A program made the position numbers and the translations under genes. Under the pieces are notes generated by a model. That model made no database searches and had not been told where the DNA came from. It saw nothing but the letters and a program-made list of their open reading frames with translations. From contig NZ_VAUV01000005.1 of assembly GCF_005780165.1 (NCBI RefSeq), positions 62,001 through 126,000 on the forward strand: a stretch of 64,000 bases of DNA. Direction: 5' to 3'. Below, one piece after another: positions 49,766 to 58,143 of this stretch (within the stretch, counting starts at the first letter, position 1; every line of letters starts with the position of its first letter). Source of the stretch: Phragmitibacter flavus. Its GTDB lineage: Bacteria > Verrucomicrobiota > Verrucomicrobiia > Verrucomicrobiales > Verrucomicrobiaceae.

Positions 49766-50059
49766 ATGCGACATCGCAATCTCATCGGACCACAGATTAG
49801 AAAGCTGCGAGTCGAGAGAGGTTGGACACAAGACTACCTGGCAATTAAATTGCAGCTTTCCGAGTTCGATGTGTCTAGGAGCGGTCTTGCGAAGATTGAG
49901 GCACGCTTGGTCTGGGTTGGCGACCATGAGCTTCTTTATTTTACTCATGTATTTAAAGTTTCCTTGCCCGCCTTGTATCCTGACACGGACGATCAAGACC
50001 CTGATTTCCCCTCGAATTTGGACAGGATCATGGAGCGCCGTCCGCGAAATGGGCAGTAG
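49766..50059 (+). CDS. XRE-family helix-turn-helix regulator (copy 2)
   Basis: A 97-residue paralogue of the regulator at 3781-4062: RNLIGPQIRKLRVERGWTQD, then LAIKLQLSEFDVSRSGLAKI, and LVWVGDHELLYFTHVFKVS. The DNA for the first codons (CGCAATCTCATCGGACC) is identical between the copies; the rest has diverged. The tail differs (DTDDQDPDFPSNLD). It lies between the gspG-K run and the conjugation operon, while copy 1 lies at the other junction. It is likely a Cro/C1-type switch for mobile-element or secretion genes. Confidence 0.85.
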   Translation: MRHRNLIGPQIRKLRVERGWTQDYLAIKLQLSEFDVSRSGLAKIEARLVWVGDHELLYFTHVFKVSLPALYPDTDDQDPDFPSNLDRIMERRPRNGQ

Positions 50060-50154
50060 CAGACATTTTAGCAGGAAAATAAGGTCGACCTCAACAACCG
50101 TGAGATCCCTATCTAATTTTGCTGTTTTGCGTATTCGAAAGGATGAAGGTCAGG

Positions 50155-51663
50155 TTATGGAATGACTTCAAACACCCCTATGCGTCCTCCGTGGAGTTCG
50201 TAGCCACCCAGCAGCAGCGGTTTTCCAGAAGGAGTGGCAGACTCAGGCAGAAAAAGGAGGGACTCTGGGGCCACGAGATTCTCCTCAATGGTGTTCACAT
50301 AGGCAGCAAAAATAGCTTGGTTGGGGTCGGTGATGTCGAACATCAGGATGCCGTTCTGCCGTTCCAATCCCACGAACAGAAATCTCCGTCCACTAGTTTC
50401 CCCAACGGTTAGCGCTTCGGGTTCTGGGCCTTTCTTGGCAGATCGTTTGTCGAAGTTGTCAGGCGTGCCACCGTCGATGTTATGCGGGGCAGGGTCTTTT
50501 TCCAATAGCAGGGGTTCCAGAGAGCCGCTGTCATGAACGAGTTCGCCGCTTTGACCATTCCAGATGGAGAAAGATCGGGTGCCGAACATCGTGGGCACGT
50601 CGATGACACCATCACCGTTGGTATCACCGTCCAAGGTGGAAATTTCCAGATGTTTGAAATTTTCGTCAGCAGACAGGGAAGCCAGGCTGCCACTCAAAGG
50701 TGCGGTTGCCACCGTGGTGACATCAAATTCATCATGGCGGGCATCGCCTTCATTGGCGGTGGCGATCAAAACCACGCCTTGGTGTTCGAAGGCGACGATG
50801 GTGTCGGGCATGGGAAGGCCCGCGACCGTTTGAGAAATGTCCGCTTTCTTGTCGTTGGGATTGGCGTCAATGGTTTGTGTCAAGGTGCCTAGGCTGTGGA
50901 TGGCCTCCCAGCGGCGATGCTTGAGGTCAAAGACGGCTACTGCGTTGTTTTCCTGTAAGGTCACGTAGGCTTTGTCATTTAGGCCGGTGACGTATTCGGG
51001 TTCGATGGCGTGCCATTTGGGCACATCGAATTCATGAATGCGAATGCCGGTGAGGTCGCAGGCGCTGAAATCATGGTCTTCCGCCTTCAGTTGAGAAATG
51101 GACTCCGCGTCGGCTGTCTTGAGCGAGGAAAGGTCAATCACCGACAGCGAACCGGGAGCGGATGCGTAGGGGCTGAACTCCCCCTCGTTGGCAACAAGCA
51201 GGTATTTTCCGTCCTGGCTGAAGTTCACGCAATCGGGATGGAAGCCGATTTCAAGCCCTTTCCCCAGTCGTTCGCCGGTGCGGTAGTTGAAGAAAACCAG
51301 CCAACCCCTGACCCTTGCATTGTCTTCGGGAATCACCACGACAGCGCCAAGCCCGCGGCCCAAAGGATCGAGTGCGACGCTGCTGACACTGAGGATTTTG
51401 CCATCAAATAGAGCACCAAGATCAAGGGTTTGATCCTCTTTCAGGCTGTCGTCGGCTTTGAGGGTGAAAAGCTGCACGCCATGACTGTCCGTTCCTCCCG
51501 AAAAATTGGAGGCAAGACGGTGACCGTCCGTCGTATAACTGATGATTTCCGCGCCGCCGTCTTTTGGGGTGTGCTGGCTGATGAGTTTCAGGGAAGAGGC
51601 GGTGACAGGGGTGACGGTGCAGGTGAGCAGTAGCCACGAAGCTATGTGGGAAAGTTTTGTCAT
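50155..51663 (-). CDS. Secreted 'choice-of-anchor I'-type beta-propeller protein
   Basis: A 502-residue exported protein (ATG at 51661-51663; signal peptide SHIASWLLLTCTVTPVTASS). Propeller blades include LLVANEGEFSPYASAPGSLS, TGLNDKAYVTLQENNAVAVF and LIATANEGDARHDEFDV. It also has a calcium-loop-like DGDTNGDGVIDVPTMFGTRS and the ending NLVAPESLLFLPES, GKPLLLGGYE. These features match the choice-of-anchor I family of secreted proteins related to alkaline-phosphatase-like propellers. No anchor domain is present at its C-terminus. It is transcribed away from the second XRE gene's neighbours and diverges from the small gene at 51855. Confidence 0.78.
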   Translation of the reverse strand: MTKLSHIASWLLLTCTVTPVTASSLKLISQHTPKDGGAEIISYTTDGHRLASNFSGGTDSHGVQLFTLKADDSLKEDQTLDLGALFDGKILSVSSVALDPLGRGLGAVVVIPEDNARVRGWLVFFNYRTGERLGKGLEIGFHPDCVNFSQDGKYLLVANEGEFSPYASAPGSLSVIDLSSLKTADAESISQLKAEDHDFSACDLTGIRIHEFDVPKWHAIEPEYVTGLNDKAYVTLQENNAVAVFDLKHRRWEAIHSLGTLTQTIDANPNDKKADISQTVAGLPMPDTIVAFEHQGVVLIATANEGDARHDEFDVTTVATAPLSGSLASLSADENFKHLEISTLDGDTNGDGVIDVPTMFGTRSFSIWNGQSGELVHDSGSLEPLLLEKDPAPHNIDGGTPDNFDKRSAKKGPEPEALTVGETSGRRFLFVGLERQNGILMFDITDPNQAIFAAYVNTIEENLVAPESLLFLPESATPSGKPLLLGGYELHGGRIGVFEVIP

Positions 51664-51803
51664 GAAATAGGATGAGGTTTTTGACCAGGCAGGGAGCAGC
51701 CGAGACACGATGTGAGTGAATGGGCGTCCGACCGGTTGCAGCGTCAAGGCTGGCAACTTTCCCAACAGGAGCATTTAGCTGAGAGAATTGAATCCACGGA
51801 GTG

Positions 51804-51819
51804 GTGACGACTTTGTCAC
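51804..51819. promoter_or_regulatory. Palindrome GTGAC-N6-GTCAC between divergent genes
   Basis: A perfect 5-bp half-site palindrome located between the start of the secreted propeller (reverse) and the 55-residue gene (forward). It is a plausible regulator-binding site. Similar TGTGAC sequences occur in other intergenic regions of the window. Confidence 0.35.
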
Positions 51820-51854
51820 ATGACAGCAGCGCTATTGTGCTGGCAGGTTCAGCC

Positions 51855-52022
51855 ATGGCAAATACCGAAGATGTTGATCCTCAAGAGTGCCTGAAAACAC
51901 TGGCGAACGAAGATGCTGAAGTCTTGAAACAGCGCGTGATCGCTCGTCTTGAGACTGTCCTTTCCGAGAAATACTTCGACCGTGAAGGTTTCGCGGTCAT
52001 CTGGAAGTTCTTGAGCGAATAA
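51855..52022 (+). CDS. Small acidic protein of unknown function
   Basis: A 55-residue protein (ATG at 51855): ANTEDVDPQECLKTLANEDA, then EVLKQRVIARLETVLSEKYF and DREGFAVIWKFLSE. Compact, acidic and helical, with no known motif. Upstream, GTGAC-N6-GTCAC (51804-51819) forms a palindrome between it and the divergent propeller gene. A strong hairpin follows the stop by 10 bases. It could be a small regulator; no function is assigned. Confidence 0.55.
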   Translation: MANTEDVDPQECLKTLANEDAEVLKQRVIARLETVLSEKYFDREGFAVIWKFLSE

Positions 52023-52032
52023 AAATGACGCG

Positions 52033-52058
52033 GCCGCCCGGATGAATATCCGGGCGGC
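52033..52058 (-). terminator. Strong hairpin, probable end of the reverse T4SS operon
   Basis: GCCGCCCGGAT (52033-52043), GAAT loop, ATCCGGGCGGC (52048-52058): a perfect 11-bp GC stem. On the reverse strand it is followed by CGCGTCATTTTTATT, giving a U-rich tail, so it can terminate transcripts arriving from the T4SS genes. On the forward strand it directly follows the 55-residue gene but has no T-tract. Confidence 0.55.
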
Positions 52059-52085
52059 GGCGAAACAGTGGAGGTTGGGACGGAA

Positions 52086-52154
52086 CCAAGTCTTCGGTTG
52101 CGGGAGCGGAGGTCTGCGAAGCAGGAGCCGGAGCGGACGGGACCGAAGTCTTGG
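52086..52154. repeat. Imperfect inverted repeat at the end of the T4SS operon
   Basis: CCAAGTCTTCGGT (52086-52098) and ACCGAAGTCTTGG (52142-52154) pair except in the central base pair, around a 43-base purine-rich spacer. It lies between the terminator-like hairpin and the last T4SS-region gene and could fold in the 3' part of that transcript. Confidence 0.45.
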
Positions 52155-52164
52155 TATGGAGGGG

Positions 52165-52560
52165 TCAGACCGTTACCGCACCCTGAGTGCGCTCCTTGCG
52201 TGACTGGCGTGCGGCGATGTCACGCATGGTGCGGGAGGCGATGCTAACCATGGCTTTCTCGCGTTGATCCTCCGGCAAATCCTTGACGAGATTCTCGTAA
52301 GTCTTCTTCAATTCCGGATCACGTTCGAGCTTGCGCAGGATGCCGTTCTCCAGCTTCTGTTGCCGTTCGTTCTTTTGAACCTCATGCAACACCATGGCGC
52401 GCTCCATGCGCTGTCGCGGCATGGCCTGGATGTATTGCCAGTGTTTGGGGTTTTTCTGGATGTAGTCATCAATCTTTTGGTTAATCTGCGCGTTGTCTCG
52501 AAACGTGGTTTGCGAGCTGTCTGCCGCTTCGTGACCGTCGGTTTTGGATTTCTTTATCAT
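52165..52560 (-). CDS. Unknown highly charged helical protein of the conjugation region
   Basis: 131 residues, rich in Lys, Arg, Glu and Gln, entirely helical in appearance: INQKIDDYIQKNPKHWQYIQ, MPRQRMERAMVLHEVQKNER, LERDPELKKTYENLVKDLP. No signal peptide and no membrane segment. It is the last gene of the reverse conjugation block, 72 bases after the lipoprotein gene. It might bind DNA or act in the relaxosome or coupling step; I recognise no family. Confidence 0.6.
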   Translation of the reverse strand: MIKKSKTDGHEAADSSQTTFRDNAQINQKIDDYIQKNPKHWQYIQAMPRQRMERAMVLHEVQKNERQQKLENGILRKLERDPELKKTYENLVKDLPEDQREKAMVSIASRTMRDIAARQSRKERTQGAVTV

Positions 52561-52632
52561 GGCGGATGGTTCCTTTCTGGAACGGGTTGGGTTTCGTGGT
52601 TTTATGGTTTGCCGGAAAAGTCCCGTGATGAA

Positions 52633-53208
52633 TCACCATGGGGCATCCTCCAGTTGCATCGTGGTTTCGGGGGTGGAAGAGGAGGAGGCACGCTCTTTTT
52701 GCTCAAGTGTTTTCAGGCGGCTGCGGGTGTCGGTGAGTTCCTTCTGAATGTTGGCATTCTGTTCGGCGAGGATGCGATTCTGCTGGAGGGCCTGGGTCAA
52801 TTCGGTGAGCTTGGCAGAAACTGTTTGGCCACTTCGCATGACGGCTCTGGTTGCCTCCCGCTGTCGGTTGAGTTCGACCAGCAATTCATTGCGGGTGGGT
52901 TCGGAGTCGGATGGCTGATAAGAGCGGACGACGACGGGTGAGGCTGAGTTGGCCAGGTTCCATTTCGCGGTGGACTCGACACGATAGATGGTGTGTGCCT
53001 CGTGCATGACCTTGCGGTTGTTGGGATCAACGTAGCGGCCCAAAGGATAGGCTTTGAGGATTTCGGGATGGCGCACGACACGGGTTTCCCCATTGTTGAG
53101 ATTGCGACCTGCTGGACTTGGATGAACTTGGACAACGGCCTTGGGCGCTTTGCTTGCGCAGCCGGTGGCAAGTAGTGCAGGCAGGAGAAAAAGGAGGAGA
53201 CGTTGCAT
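52633..53208 (-). CDS. Lipoprotein with coiled-coil tail, conjugation region
   Basis: A 191-residue lipoprotein. The ATG at 53206-53208 gives MQRLLLFLLPALLATGC with a lipobox ending at Cys17. The middle part (EILKAYPLGRYVDPNNRKVM, HEAHTIYRVESTAKW) resembles short domains of TraK/TraN-like or VirB7-linked lipoproteins. The C-terminus is a heptad-like coiled coil (ELTQALQQNRILAEQNANIQ). It lies 44 bases after VirB10. It probably stabilises the outer-membrane core complex; inference from position. Confidence 0.65.
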   Translation of the reverse strand: MQRLLLFLLPALLATGCASKAPKAVVQVHPSPAGRNLNNGETRVVRHPEILKAYPLGRYVDPNNRKVMHEAHTIYRVESTAKWNLANSASPVVVRSYQPSDSEPTRNELLVELNRQREATRAVMRSGQTVSAKLTELTQALQQNRILAEQNANIQKELTDTRSRLKTLEQKERASSSSTPETTMQLEDAPW

Positions 53209-53252
53209 GGAATGGAGGAAGGGTGAGGGAGGACGTTTGGAAGATGAAACGA

Positions 53253-54239
53253 TCATGGGATCTGGTCGTTGGTGATCGGGGGGCTTGTTGCTGAGCCAAG
53301 TGAGGCTTTTGAGGCATCCACGGTTTGCGTGAGGTAGAGGTAAAATTGCTTGCCTGCGGGGACGCGAACGTAGAATCCTTCACGTTCGATGGTGTCCAGA
53401 ATCTGCCTAGCGTAGGTGTTCAACACCTGCTGCACTCCGGTTAAGGAGGCGTTCTGCACGGAGGCGACTGGCTGAGATCCGATGATGGTGTGTTCGCGCT
53501 GGGTAAAGGCTCCTGCTGCCCCGCTGAGGAACGATGCTGCGAACATCTTTACCTCGGCGTAATCGTCGCTCTTGAGAAGCCGGCCGCGCAAGCCAGCGCT
53601 GCCATCGGTGATGGCCCAGCCCTCGCCATGCGCTTGTTTCTCACGGTCGAGGGCGATTCCTGAGACTTGGAGTTCCCTGCCGTCCTGCCAGACCAACTTC
53701 CATGAACCCTGACTGGCGATGCGTTCACGCATCCGGTCGACCCTTGCTGTGCCGTGGACTTCGGTTCCGACGGGCACAATCAACCGCTCATTGTGCCAAA
53801 TTTCCTCTGTCACCAATCCGACAATGGGAGTGTCGATCCCCGAGGAGTCCACGGTGATTACCAGTTCACAGGAAATCAATCTGCCGTAAGGCGCGAAGTC
53901 GGAGCTCAAGGCGTTTTCGGCTGGCTTTTGTTCTGGCGTTTGTGCGAACAGACTTAGTGGAGGCATGGGTTTGGGTGCGGGTGGTTGTTCCTGGGGTGGG
54001 AGCGAAGGTTTTGAAACCTGCTCCTGGGGAGGCCGGAAGGGCGTCATGTCCTTGGTCACCGATTGCACCACTTGCGGCCTGGCGGCAGTGCCACCAGCTT
54101 TGGCCGGTTCTTCCTTTCCAAACCCCGGCGGCTGAAAACCTCGAACCAACACATATCCGACAATGCAGATGACGAGAAACAAGAGCAACGCGCCAGTGCG
54201 TGTTTTCAGGAATTGGATGGCATCTCGTGGGTTCATCAT
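53253..54239 (-). CDS. virB10: T4SS core protein VirB10/TrbI
   Basis: 328 residues: short cytoplasmic N-terminus, one membrane helix (ALLLFLVICIVGYVLV, about 17-32), a Pro-rich periplasmic linker, and the conserved C-terminal beta-barrel domain with ISCELVITVDSSGIDTPIVG, LIVPVGTEVHGTARVDRMRE and AASFLSGAAGAF. This protein spans both membranes and senses ATP use by the secretion ATPases. The length is at the short end of the family. The start overlaps the VirB9 stop. Confidence 0.87.
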   Translation of the reverse strand: MMNPRDAIQFLKTRTGALLLFLVICIVGYVLVRGFQPPGFGKEEPAKAGGTAARPQVVQSVTKDMTPFRPPQEQVSKPSLPPQEQPPAPKPMPPLSLFAQTPEQKPAENALSSDFAPYGRLISCELVITVDSSGIDTPIVGLVTEEIWHNERLIVPVGTEVHGTARVDRMRERIASQGSWKLVWQDGRELQVSGIALDREKQAHGEGWAITDGSAGLRGRLLKSDDYAEVKMFAASFLSGAAGAFTQREHTIIGSQPVASVQNASLTGVQQVLNTYARQILDTIEREGFYVRVPAGKQFYLYLTQTVDASKASLGSATSPPITNDQIP

Positions 54240-55147
54240 TTGTTCCCTTTCTTTGATGAAGGTTGGGATTTGTCCGGGTTGGGGGTGGCCATTGCGTCCA
54301 GCACAATCATAAAATCATTCTGGAGAGAGAGGTCATTGCGGCCTCCCGAGGATGTTCCAGTGACGGCGAAATAGGCGACGGCGTCCTTGTTGGGAGGAAT
54401 CACGCCGCTGGCGTCACTGATGGAGGCATTGAAGCGCTGTTCACCGACACGCAGCATAAAGCTGCCGGGATCATAACGCAGTTCACTGTCGGTGGTGTTG
54501 CGCAGCAAGACGCGAAACACCAGCGTGTCTTGGGCATCGAATCGAAACGCTTCCTCCAGCAAGATGTGGAAATGGCCGTGATCCATGACGGGTGGCTTGG
54601 CCCGGTGATCCACATAAGCGATTTCGATGACGGCTTGCGGTTGGCTCTCCTTGAGAACAGGGTAGGCTTTTGCCATGTCCAGCGTGCTGAGCAACGTAAC
54701 CGGAGTGACGGGAGTCTGCTGATTGCTGGCGGCGAGCCGGGGATCGGGGGGAGGCTGGAAAATAAGAGACAACACCGGTGCTGCGCTGTCCTTGAGTTCC
54801 AGCACATAGGTCTTGTTGTTCCAGCGGACGTTGACGTTGGTAGTGGCGTCCTTAATAAGGCTACGCACCGAGAAAAATGCCGTGCCCGGCTGGTGGGCGA
54901 GTTGGAAAAGTCCGGCGGTCTTGCCGTCGGTCGTCACCAGCGCGGCGTCAATGGCGGCGATGGGAGTGGGAAACGAAACCGTGGTGACTCGCGCTACAGA
55001 GACGGGCACCGTGTAAACACGATGTTCATCAAGCGGCATCTCGTGGATAGCCTTTGGTGCTTCGGCGTTGTTCGCGCTGGCGCTGGAGGATAGTGACAGG
55101 GCGAGAGCAACACCGTGATTGAGGAGGATGTTAGAGAGCGGGTTCAT
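54236..55147 (-). CDS. virB9: T4SS core protein VirB9/TrbG-like
   Basis: A 303-residue periplasmic protein with a signal peptide (HGVALALSLSSSASANN). It is beta-rich, with RVYTVPVSVARVTTVSFPTP near the N-terminus, where VirB9 has its 'i.v....v.tvi' strand, and TNVNVRWNNKTYVLELK later. The C-terminal half is divergent from proteobacterial VirB9, and I do not see the usual TraC-like GxxYxIDxE motif. Position between VirB8 and VirB10 with overlaps on both sides supports the assignment. Confidence 0.72.
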   Translation of the reverse strand: MNPLSNILLNHGVALALSLSSSASANNAEAPKAIHEMPLDEHRVYTVPVSVARVTTVSFPTPIAAIDAALVTTDGKTAGLFQLAHQPGTAFFSVRSLIKDATTNVNVRWNNKTYVLELKDSAAPVLSLIFQPPPDPRLAASNQQTPVTPVTLLSTLDMAKAYPVLKESQPQAVIEIAYVDHRAKPPVMDHGHFHILLEEAFRFDAQDTLVFRVLLRNTTDSELRYDPGSFMLRVGEQRFNASISDASGVIPPNKDAVAYFAVTGTSSGGRNDLSLQNDFMIVLDAMATPNPDKSQPSSKKGNK

Positions 55148-55811
55148 ATTTGAAGTCGGTTACGGCGGTTGGGAACCGCCCGTTTTGAACCATGTCGGGG
55201 TTGCGGCGCATCTTGAGCGCCAGCTTGAAAGGGATCACTTCGTTGAAGACCTTGCCGTCAAAGACGCCGGTGCGAATCAACTGGCCCGTCACCTGGGTCA
55301 TGACGAAATCCTGACGGGTTTCCAGAATGTCGATGCGGGCGACTTCGGGTTTTTGATGTTGCTGTTTGGCTTTGAACTCCGGCGCTTCGGCGGAGATTTG
55401 GCGCTGAGCCTTTTCATGGGCAGCCTTGAGCAAGAGTTGCTTCAGCAATTCAGGATGATCAAGTCCCTTGGGATTGCGTTCAAGAAAGGCCATGACCACC
55501 AGCGTGCTTTGCTGCGCATGGAAATCCCTGGCCTCCTGGAATCTCAGTAAAGGCGAAACATGGTAAGTGCCCGCCGGATCGAGGATGACGACACGCTCGC
55601 GTTCCGTGAGTTTTCGGATGAGAAAATGCGGTTGAACCAAGGCAACCGTGACGGCGATGGCGGCGAGGCAGAACCACAAGAACGCGGTTCGATCTTTGTC
55701 CACGAAGATGCGCGTGGGCTGGAAGGGTCGTTTGGGAAGGCGGGTTCGTTCGCCTGGGACGGTGGTTTCGCGAAGGGTTTCCGAGGAGGTCATGGTGGTC
55801 ATAGGAGTCAT
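55131..55811 (-). CDS. T4SS VirB8/TrbF-like bitopic protein
   Basis: 226 residues: a cytoplasmic N-terminus of about 40 residues, one membrane helix (TAFLWFCLAAIAVTVALV), and a periplasmic domain that begins with ERERVVILDPAGTYHVSPL. The bitopic layout and the slot between VirB6 and VirB9 fit VirB8/TrbF, but sequence signs of the NTF2-like fold are weak. It overlaps VirB6 by ATGA and VirB9 by 17 bases. Confidence 0.62.
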   Translation of the reverse strand: MTPMTTMTSSETLRETTVPGERTRLPKRPFQPTRIFVDKDRTAFLWFCLAAIAVTVALVQPHFLIRKLTERERVVILDPAGTYHVSPLLRFQEARDFHAQQSTLVVMAFLERNPKGLDHPELLKQLLLKAAHEKAQRQISAEAPEFKAKQQHQKPEVARIDILETRQDFVMTQVTGQLIRTGVFDGKVFNEVIPFKLALKMRRNPDMVQNGRFPTAVTDFKYEPAL

Positions 55812-56911
55812 GATGAGCGGCGGTTGGATTTGCGGGCTCTACCGATGATACTGGCTGCCTGCCTGTCGTTGGCGGGGTCCGATGAGGTGTAGGCCGAATT
55901 GGGTTTGGCCTTACTGGATTGGGAGGATTTCGATTTTGCACTCCAGTCCACAGCGCTGCCTACCACTCCGGGGATGCTGGAAGATCCGTATCCCGAGAGT
56001 GACGAGGAACCAAAGGCCAATGCCCCAGCTCCGGCAGCGCCAAGAGCTGCGACCGGTGCTCCCACACCGCTACCGGCGAGCGCTGCACCGGTGGAAGCGC
56101 CACCGCTGACACCCGACCTTGCGGCACGCCATCCGCCACTGAGGAAGGCAGCTCCTGCATTGGTTCCTTCCGAAATCATCCGCTGAATGACCATCGGGGC
56201 CGAGATGGTGCTGAAGATGATCCACAAACCAGCTGCTGCCACAGCGATGAGGTTTTTTAGTTCCTCCATGCCAGTGGCTTCTACGAAGCTCTCCTGAGAC
56301 AAAATTTCTATGAGCGTGTCTGTGACCAACGATGCAAACCCCCAACCCAAAGGCCAGATAAGGATACCCACCGTGCTGAGGATGAACCGAACACCGACTG
56401 ACGACAGCGTGCGCACGCTAAGGAAGCCAATGAAAATAGGACTGGCCGCTATGGCGAAGGCCAACACCACTTTGTAGATAACATAGGCGATGAAGACGGT
56501 GAACTTGGCGATCCACTGCACAGTCCAAAGCACTGCGGTGATCAGTGCCTTAAATAACTGCTTCTCAGATAGATTGAAAATCGTGTGCCAGAAACCGCCT
56601 TCGGCCTCGTCCGATGAGGACGCTGTCATGGCTTTGTATCGTTCGTAGACCTCTGCGGGATTGGCCTGGAGCGTGTCATGAACAAGTGTATGCACGATCG
56701 TCTCGCCGTAGGTGAGCCAGATGGTGAACTGCGAAAGCACCAGAACGATGATGGCCGCATGAACGAATGCCCGCAGATACATGGTAGCGGAACGGTTTCC
56801 ATTGCTGACGTTGCTCCACAACGACAACACGATCAGCACAAAGGCAATGGGGGCCAGTGTGGCGAACATCAATTCGGCCTTTTCATAGAGGCGGGTATAG
56901 AACTCGTTCAT
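55808..56911 (-). CDS. T4SS polytopic membrane protein VirB6/TrbL
   Basis: 367 residues with six or more membrane helices, including LMFATLAPIAFVLIVLSLW, AIIVLVLSQFTIWLTYG, FTVFIAYVIYKVVLAFAIAA, ILIWPLGWGFASL and LIAVAAAGLWIIF. The C-terminal tail is Gly/Ala/Ser-rich. This is the plan of VirB6/TrbL, which forms the inner-membrane channel. Genes on both sides overlap it by four bases. Confidence 0.8.
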   Translation of the reverse strand: MNEFYTRLYEKAELMFATLAPIAFVLIVLSLWSNVSNGNRSATMYLRAFVHAAIIVLVLSQFTIWLTYGETIVHTLVHDTLQANPAEVYERYKAMTASSSDEAEGGFWHTIFNLSEKQLFKALITAVLWTVQWIAKFTVFIAYVIYKVVLAFAIAASPIFIGFLSVRTLSSVGVRFILSTVGILIWPLGWGFASLVTDTLIEILSQESFVEATGMEELKNLIAVAAAGLWIIFSTISAPMVIQRMISEGTNAGAAFLSGGWRAARSGVSGGASTGAALAGSGVGAPVAALGAAGAGALAFGSSSLSGYGSSSIPGVVGSAVDWSAKSKSSQSSKAKPNSAYTSSDPANDRQAASIIGRARKSNRRSS

Positions 56912-57126
56912 GGTTCTTTCGGTTGAGGAGGCGGTTTCCGCTGCATGTCGGTTGGGAGTTGAAACACATCGTCCAGTGCCTTTTCCGCTTTGCGAAAGTT
57001 CCTGGCGTCCTCCCTTGATTCGTCTTTGACTTGATGTTGCTGTTGCCAGCGGAAGTAAAGGATGACTCCGGTAGTTCCAGTGATTAGCAGGGTGACAATG
57101 AGCAGATAGATGTATGTTTTCTTCAT
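56908..57126 (-). CDS. Small membrane protein of the T4SS operon
   Basis: 72 residues with one N-terminal hydrophobic helix (TYIYLLIVTLLITGTTGVIL) and a charged, Pro-rich C-terminal part. No recognised family. It overlaps VirB6 by ATGA and follows the VirB5/TrbJ-like gene by 30 bases. Small TrbK-like entry-exclusion or assembly proteins occupy similar slots in other systems, which is only an analogy. Confidence 0.62.
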   Translation of the reverse strand: MKKTYIYLLIVTLLITGTTGVILYFRWQQQHQVKDESREDARNFRKAEKALDDVFQLPTDMQRKPPPQPKEP

Positions 57127-57156
57127 ATTGTTTCAGAGTTGTGTCTGGCCAGTTTG

Positions 57157-57948
57157 TCAGCGTCGCATGGAATCAGGAAGCGTGAGCAACGCATCAAATT
57201 GTTTGGTCGTAATGCCCCATTCGGCGGCGTCTTTTTCACGCTGAGCCTGCGATTGCTTCTCGTCGTCGTTCCGGTTCAAAGTGTCCTGAACCAGCACTTG
57301 GGAAGTCGCGTTTTGCACTTCTCCTTGCAGAGCGGCAAGCTGGGCATTTTGGCTGGCAAGGACGCCGTGCAGTTTTTGCACCTGAGCATCAGTGGTGGCT
57401 GATTGAAGGGCAGTGGTGGTGGAACTGATTTCCTGTTTGAGCGACTGGATCCTGGCGACAGCTTCTTCATGCACCATCTGGTAGTTGGCCGTGGTGTTTT
57501 CCAATGCCCCGAATTTCCTGTAAAGATCTTCGGCACGCGGAATCTCCACTCCCGAAATGGAAATGTTTTCAATGGTTTGATAGAGGCCGTCAGCATTGTT
57601 GTGCAGCGATTCAATGCCGGAAGCAGTCTGTTGTAGTTCACCAAGCAATTGCCCGACCTGGGATTGTTGAAGCTGGCCAATGATCTGGTCGGCTCCGGTG
57701 ATTTGCAGCAAGGTAGCGGGGTCGCCAAAGGCGGTTACATAAGCGGTGATTTGCTCAAGTTGGGAGGTCAGCAGGTTGATTTGTTCAATTTGATTGCTGA
57801 TCATTTCGACATACTTGGCGAGGTCGATGGTGTGTTGAATGGCGTTCTGGGCGATGGCAATAGGGTCTTCGACAATGACCTGTGATTGGGCGCTTTTCGG
57901 CAGCATGGCTGCGATGGGGAAAGACAAATAGAGGATGGTTCTTTTCAT
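57157..57948 (-). CDS. T4SS VirB5/TrbJ-like periplasmic protein
   Basis: 263 residues: signal peptide (RTILYLSFPIAAMLPKSAQS), then VIVEDPIAIAQNAIQHTIDL and IEQINLLTSQLEQITAYV. These are the typical TrbJ opening, with long helices and little else, ending in Lys/Gln-rich helices. TrbJ and VirB5 are minor pilus or periplasmic components. It lies between the small coiled-coil gene and the 72-residue membrane protein gene. Confidence 0.75.
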   Translation of the reverse strand: MKRTILYLSFPIAAMLPKSAQSQVIVEDPIAIAQNAIQHTIDLAKYVEMISNQIEQINLLTSQLEQITAYVTAFGDPATLLQITGADQIIGQLQQSQVGQLLGELQQTASGIESLHNNADGLYQTIENISISGVEIPRAEDLYRKFGALENTTANYQMVHEEAVARIQSLKQEISSTTTALQSATTDAQVQKLHGVLASQNAQLAALQGEVQNATSQVLVQDTLNRNDDEKQSQAQREKDAAEWGITTKQFDALLTLPDSMRR

Positions 57949-57960
57949 GGCTTTGATGAG

Positions 57961-58137
57961 TTAAGGACGGTTGGATGACTGGCGTGCTTGTTCCTGCAGT
58001 TGGCGGAGGCGTTCAGCTTCCTGTTGACGGATGCGCTCCTGCTCAAGTCGCAGTTGCTCCTCGCGTTCGCGACGCATTTGTTCGGCGTCGTTGATTCGGT
58101 CGAGGTTTGGTTCGTAGGGCTGGTAGGGTTCGATCAT
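57961..58137 (-). CDS. Small Glu/Gln/Arg-rich coiled-coil protein (58 residues)
   Basis: An ATG at 58135-58137 opens a 58-residue frame. It begins MIEPYQPYEPNLDRIND, then continues with a single charged helix (REREEQLRLEQERIRQQEAE). It fills the space between the lipoprotein gene and the VirB5/TrbJ gene exactly (6 and 12 bases to the neighbours) and has the operon's codon bias. Short coiled-coil proteins of this type are easily missed. Function unknown. Confidence 0.62.
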   Translation of the reverse strand: MIEPYQPYEPNLDRINDAEQMRREREEQLRLEQERIRQQEAERLRQLQEQARQSSNRP

Positions 58138-58143
58138 GGTGTG

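Noticed and set aside
54263-55093. Forward 276-codon frame opposite VirB9
   Set aside because: Antisense shadow. The reverse frame has a signal peptide and fits the overlapped operon.
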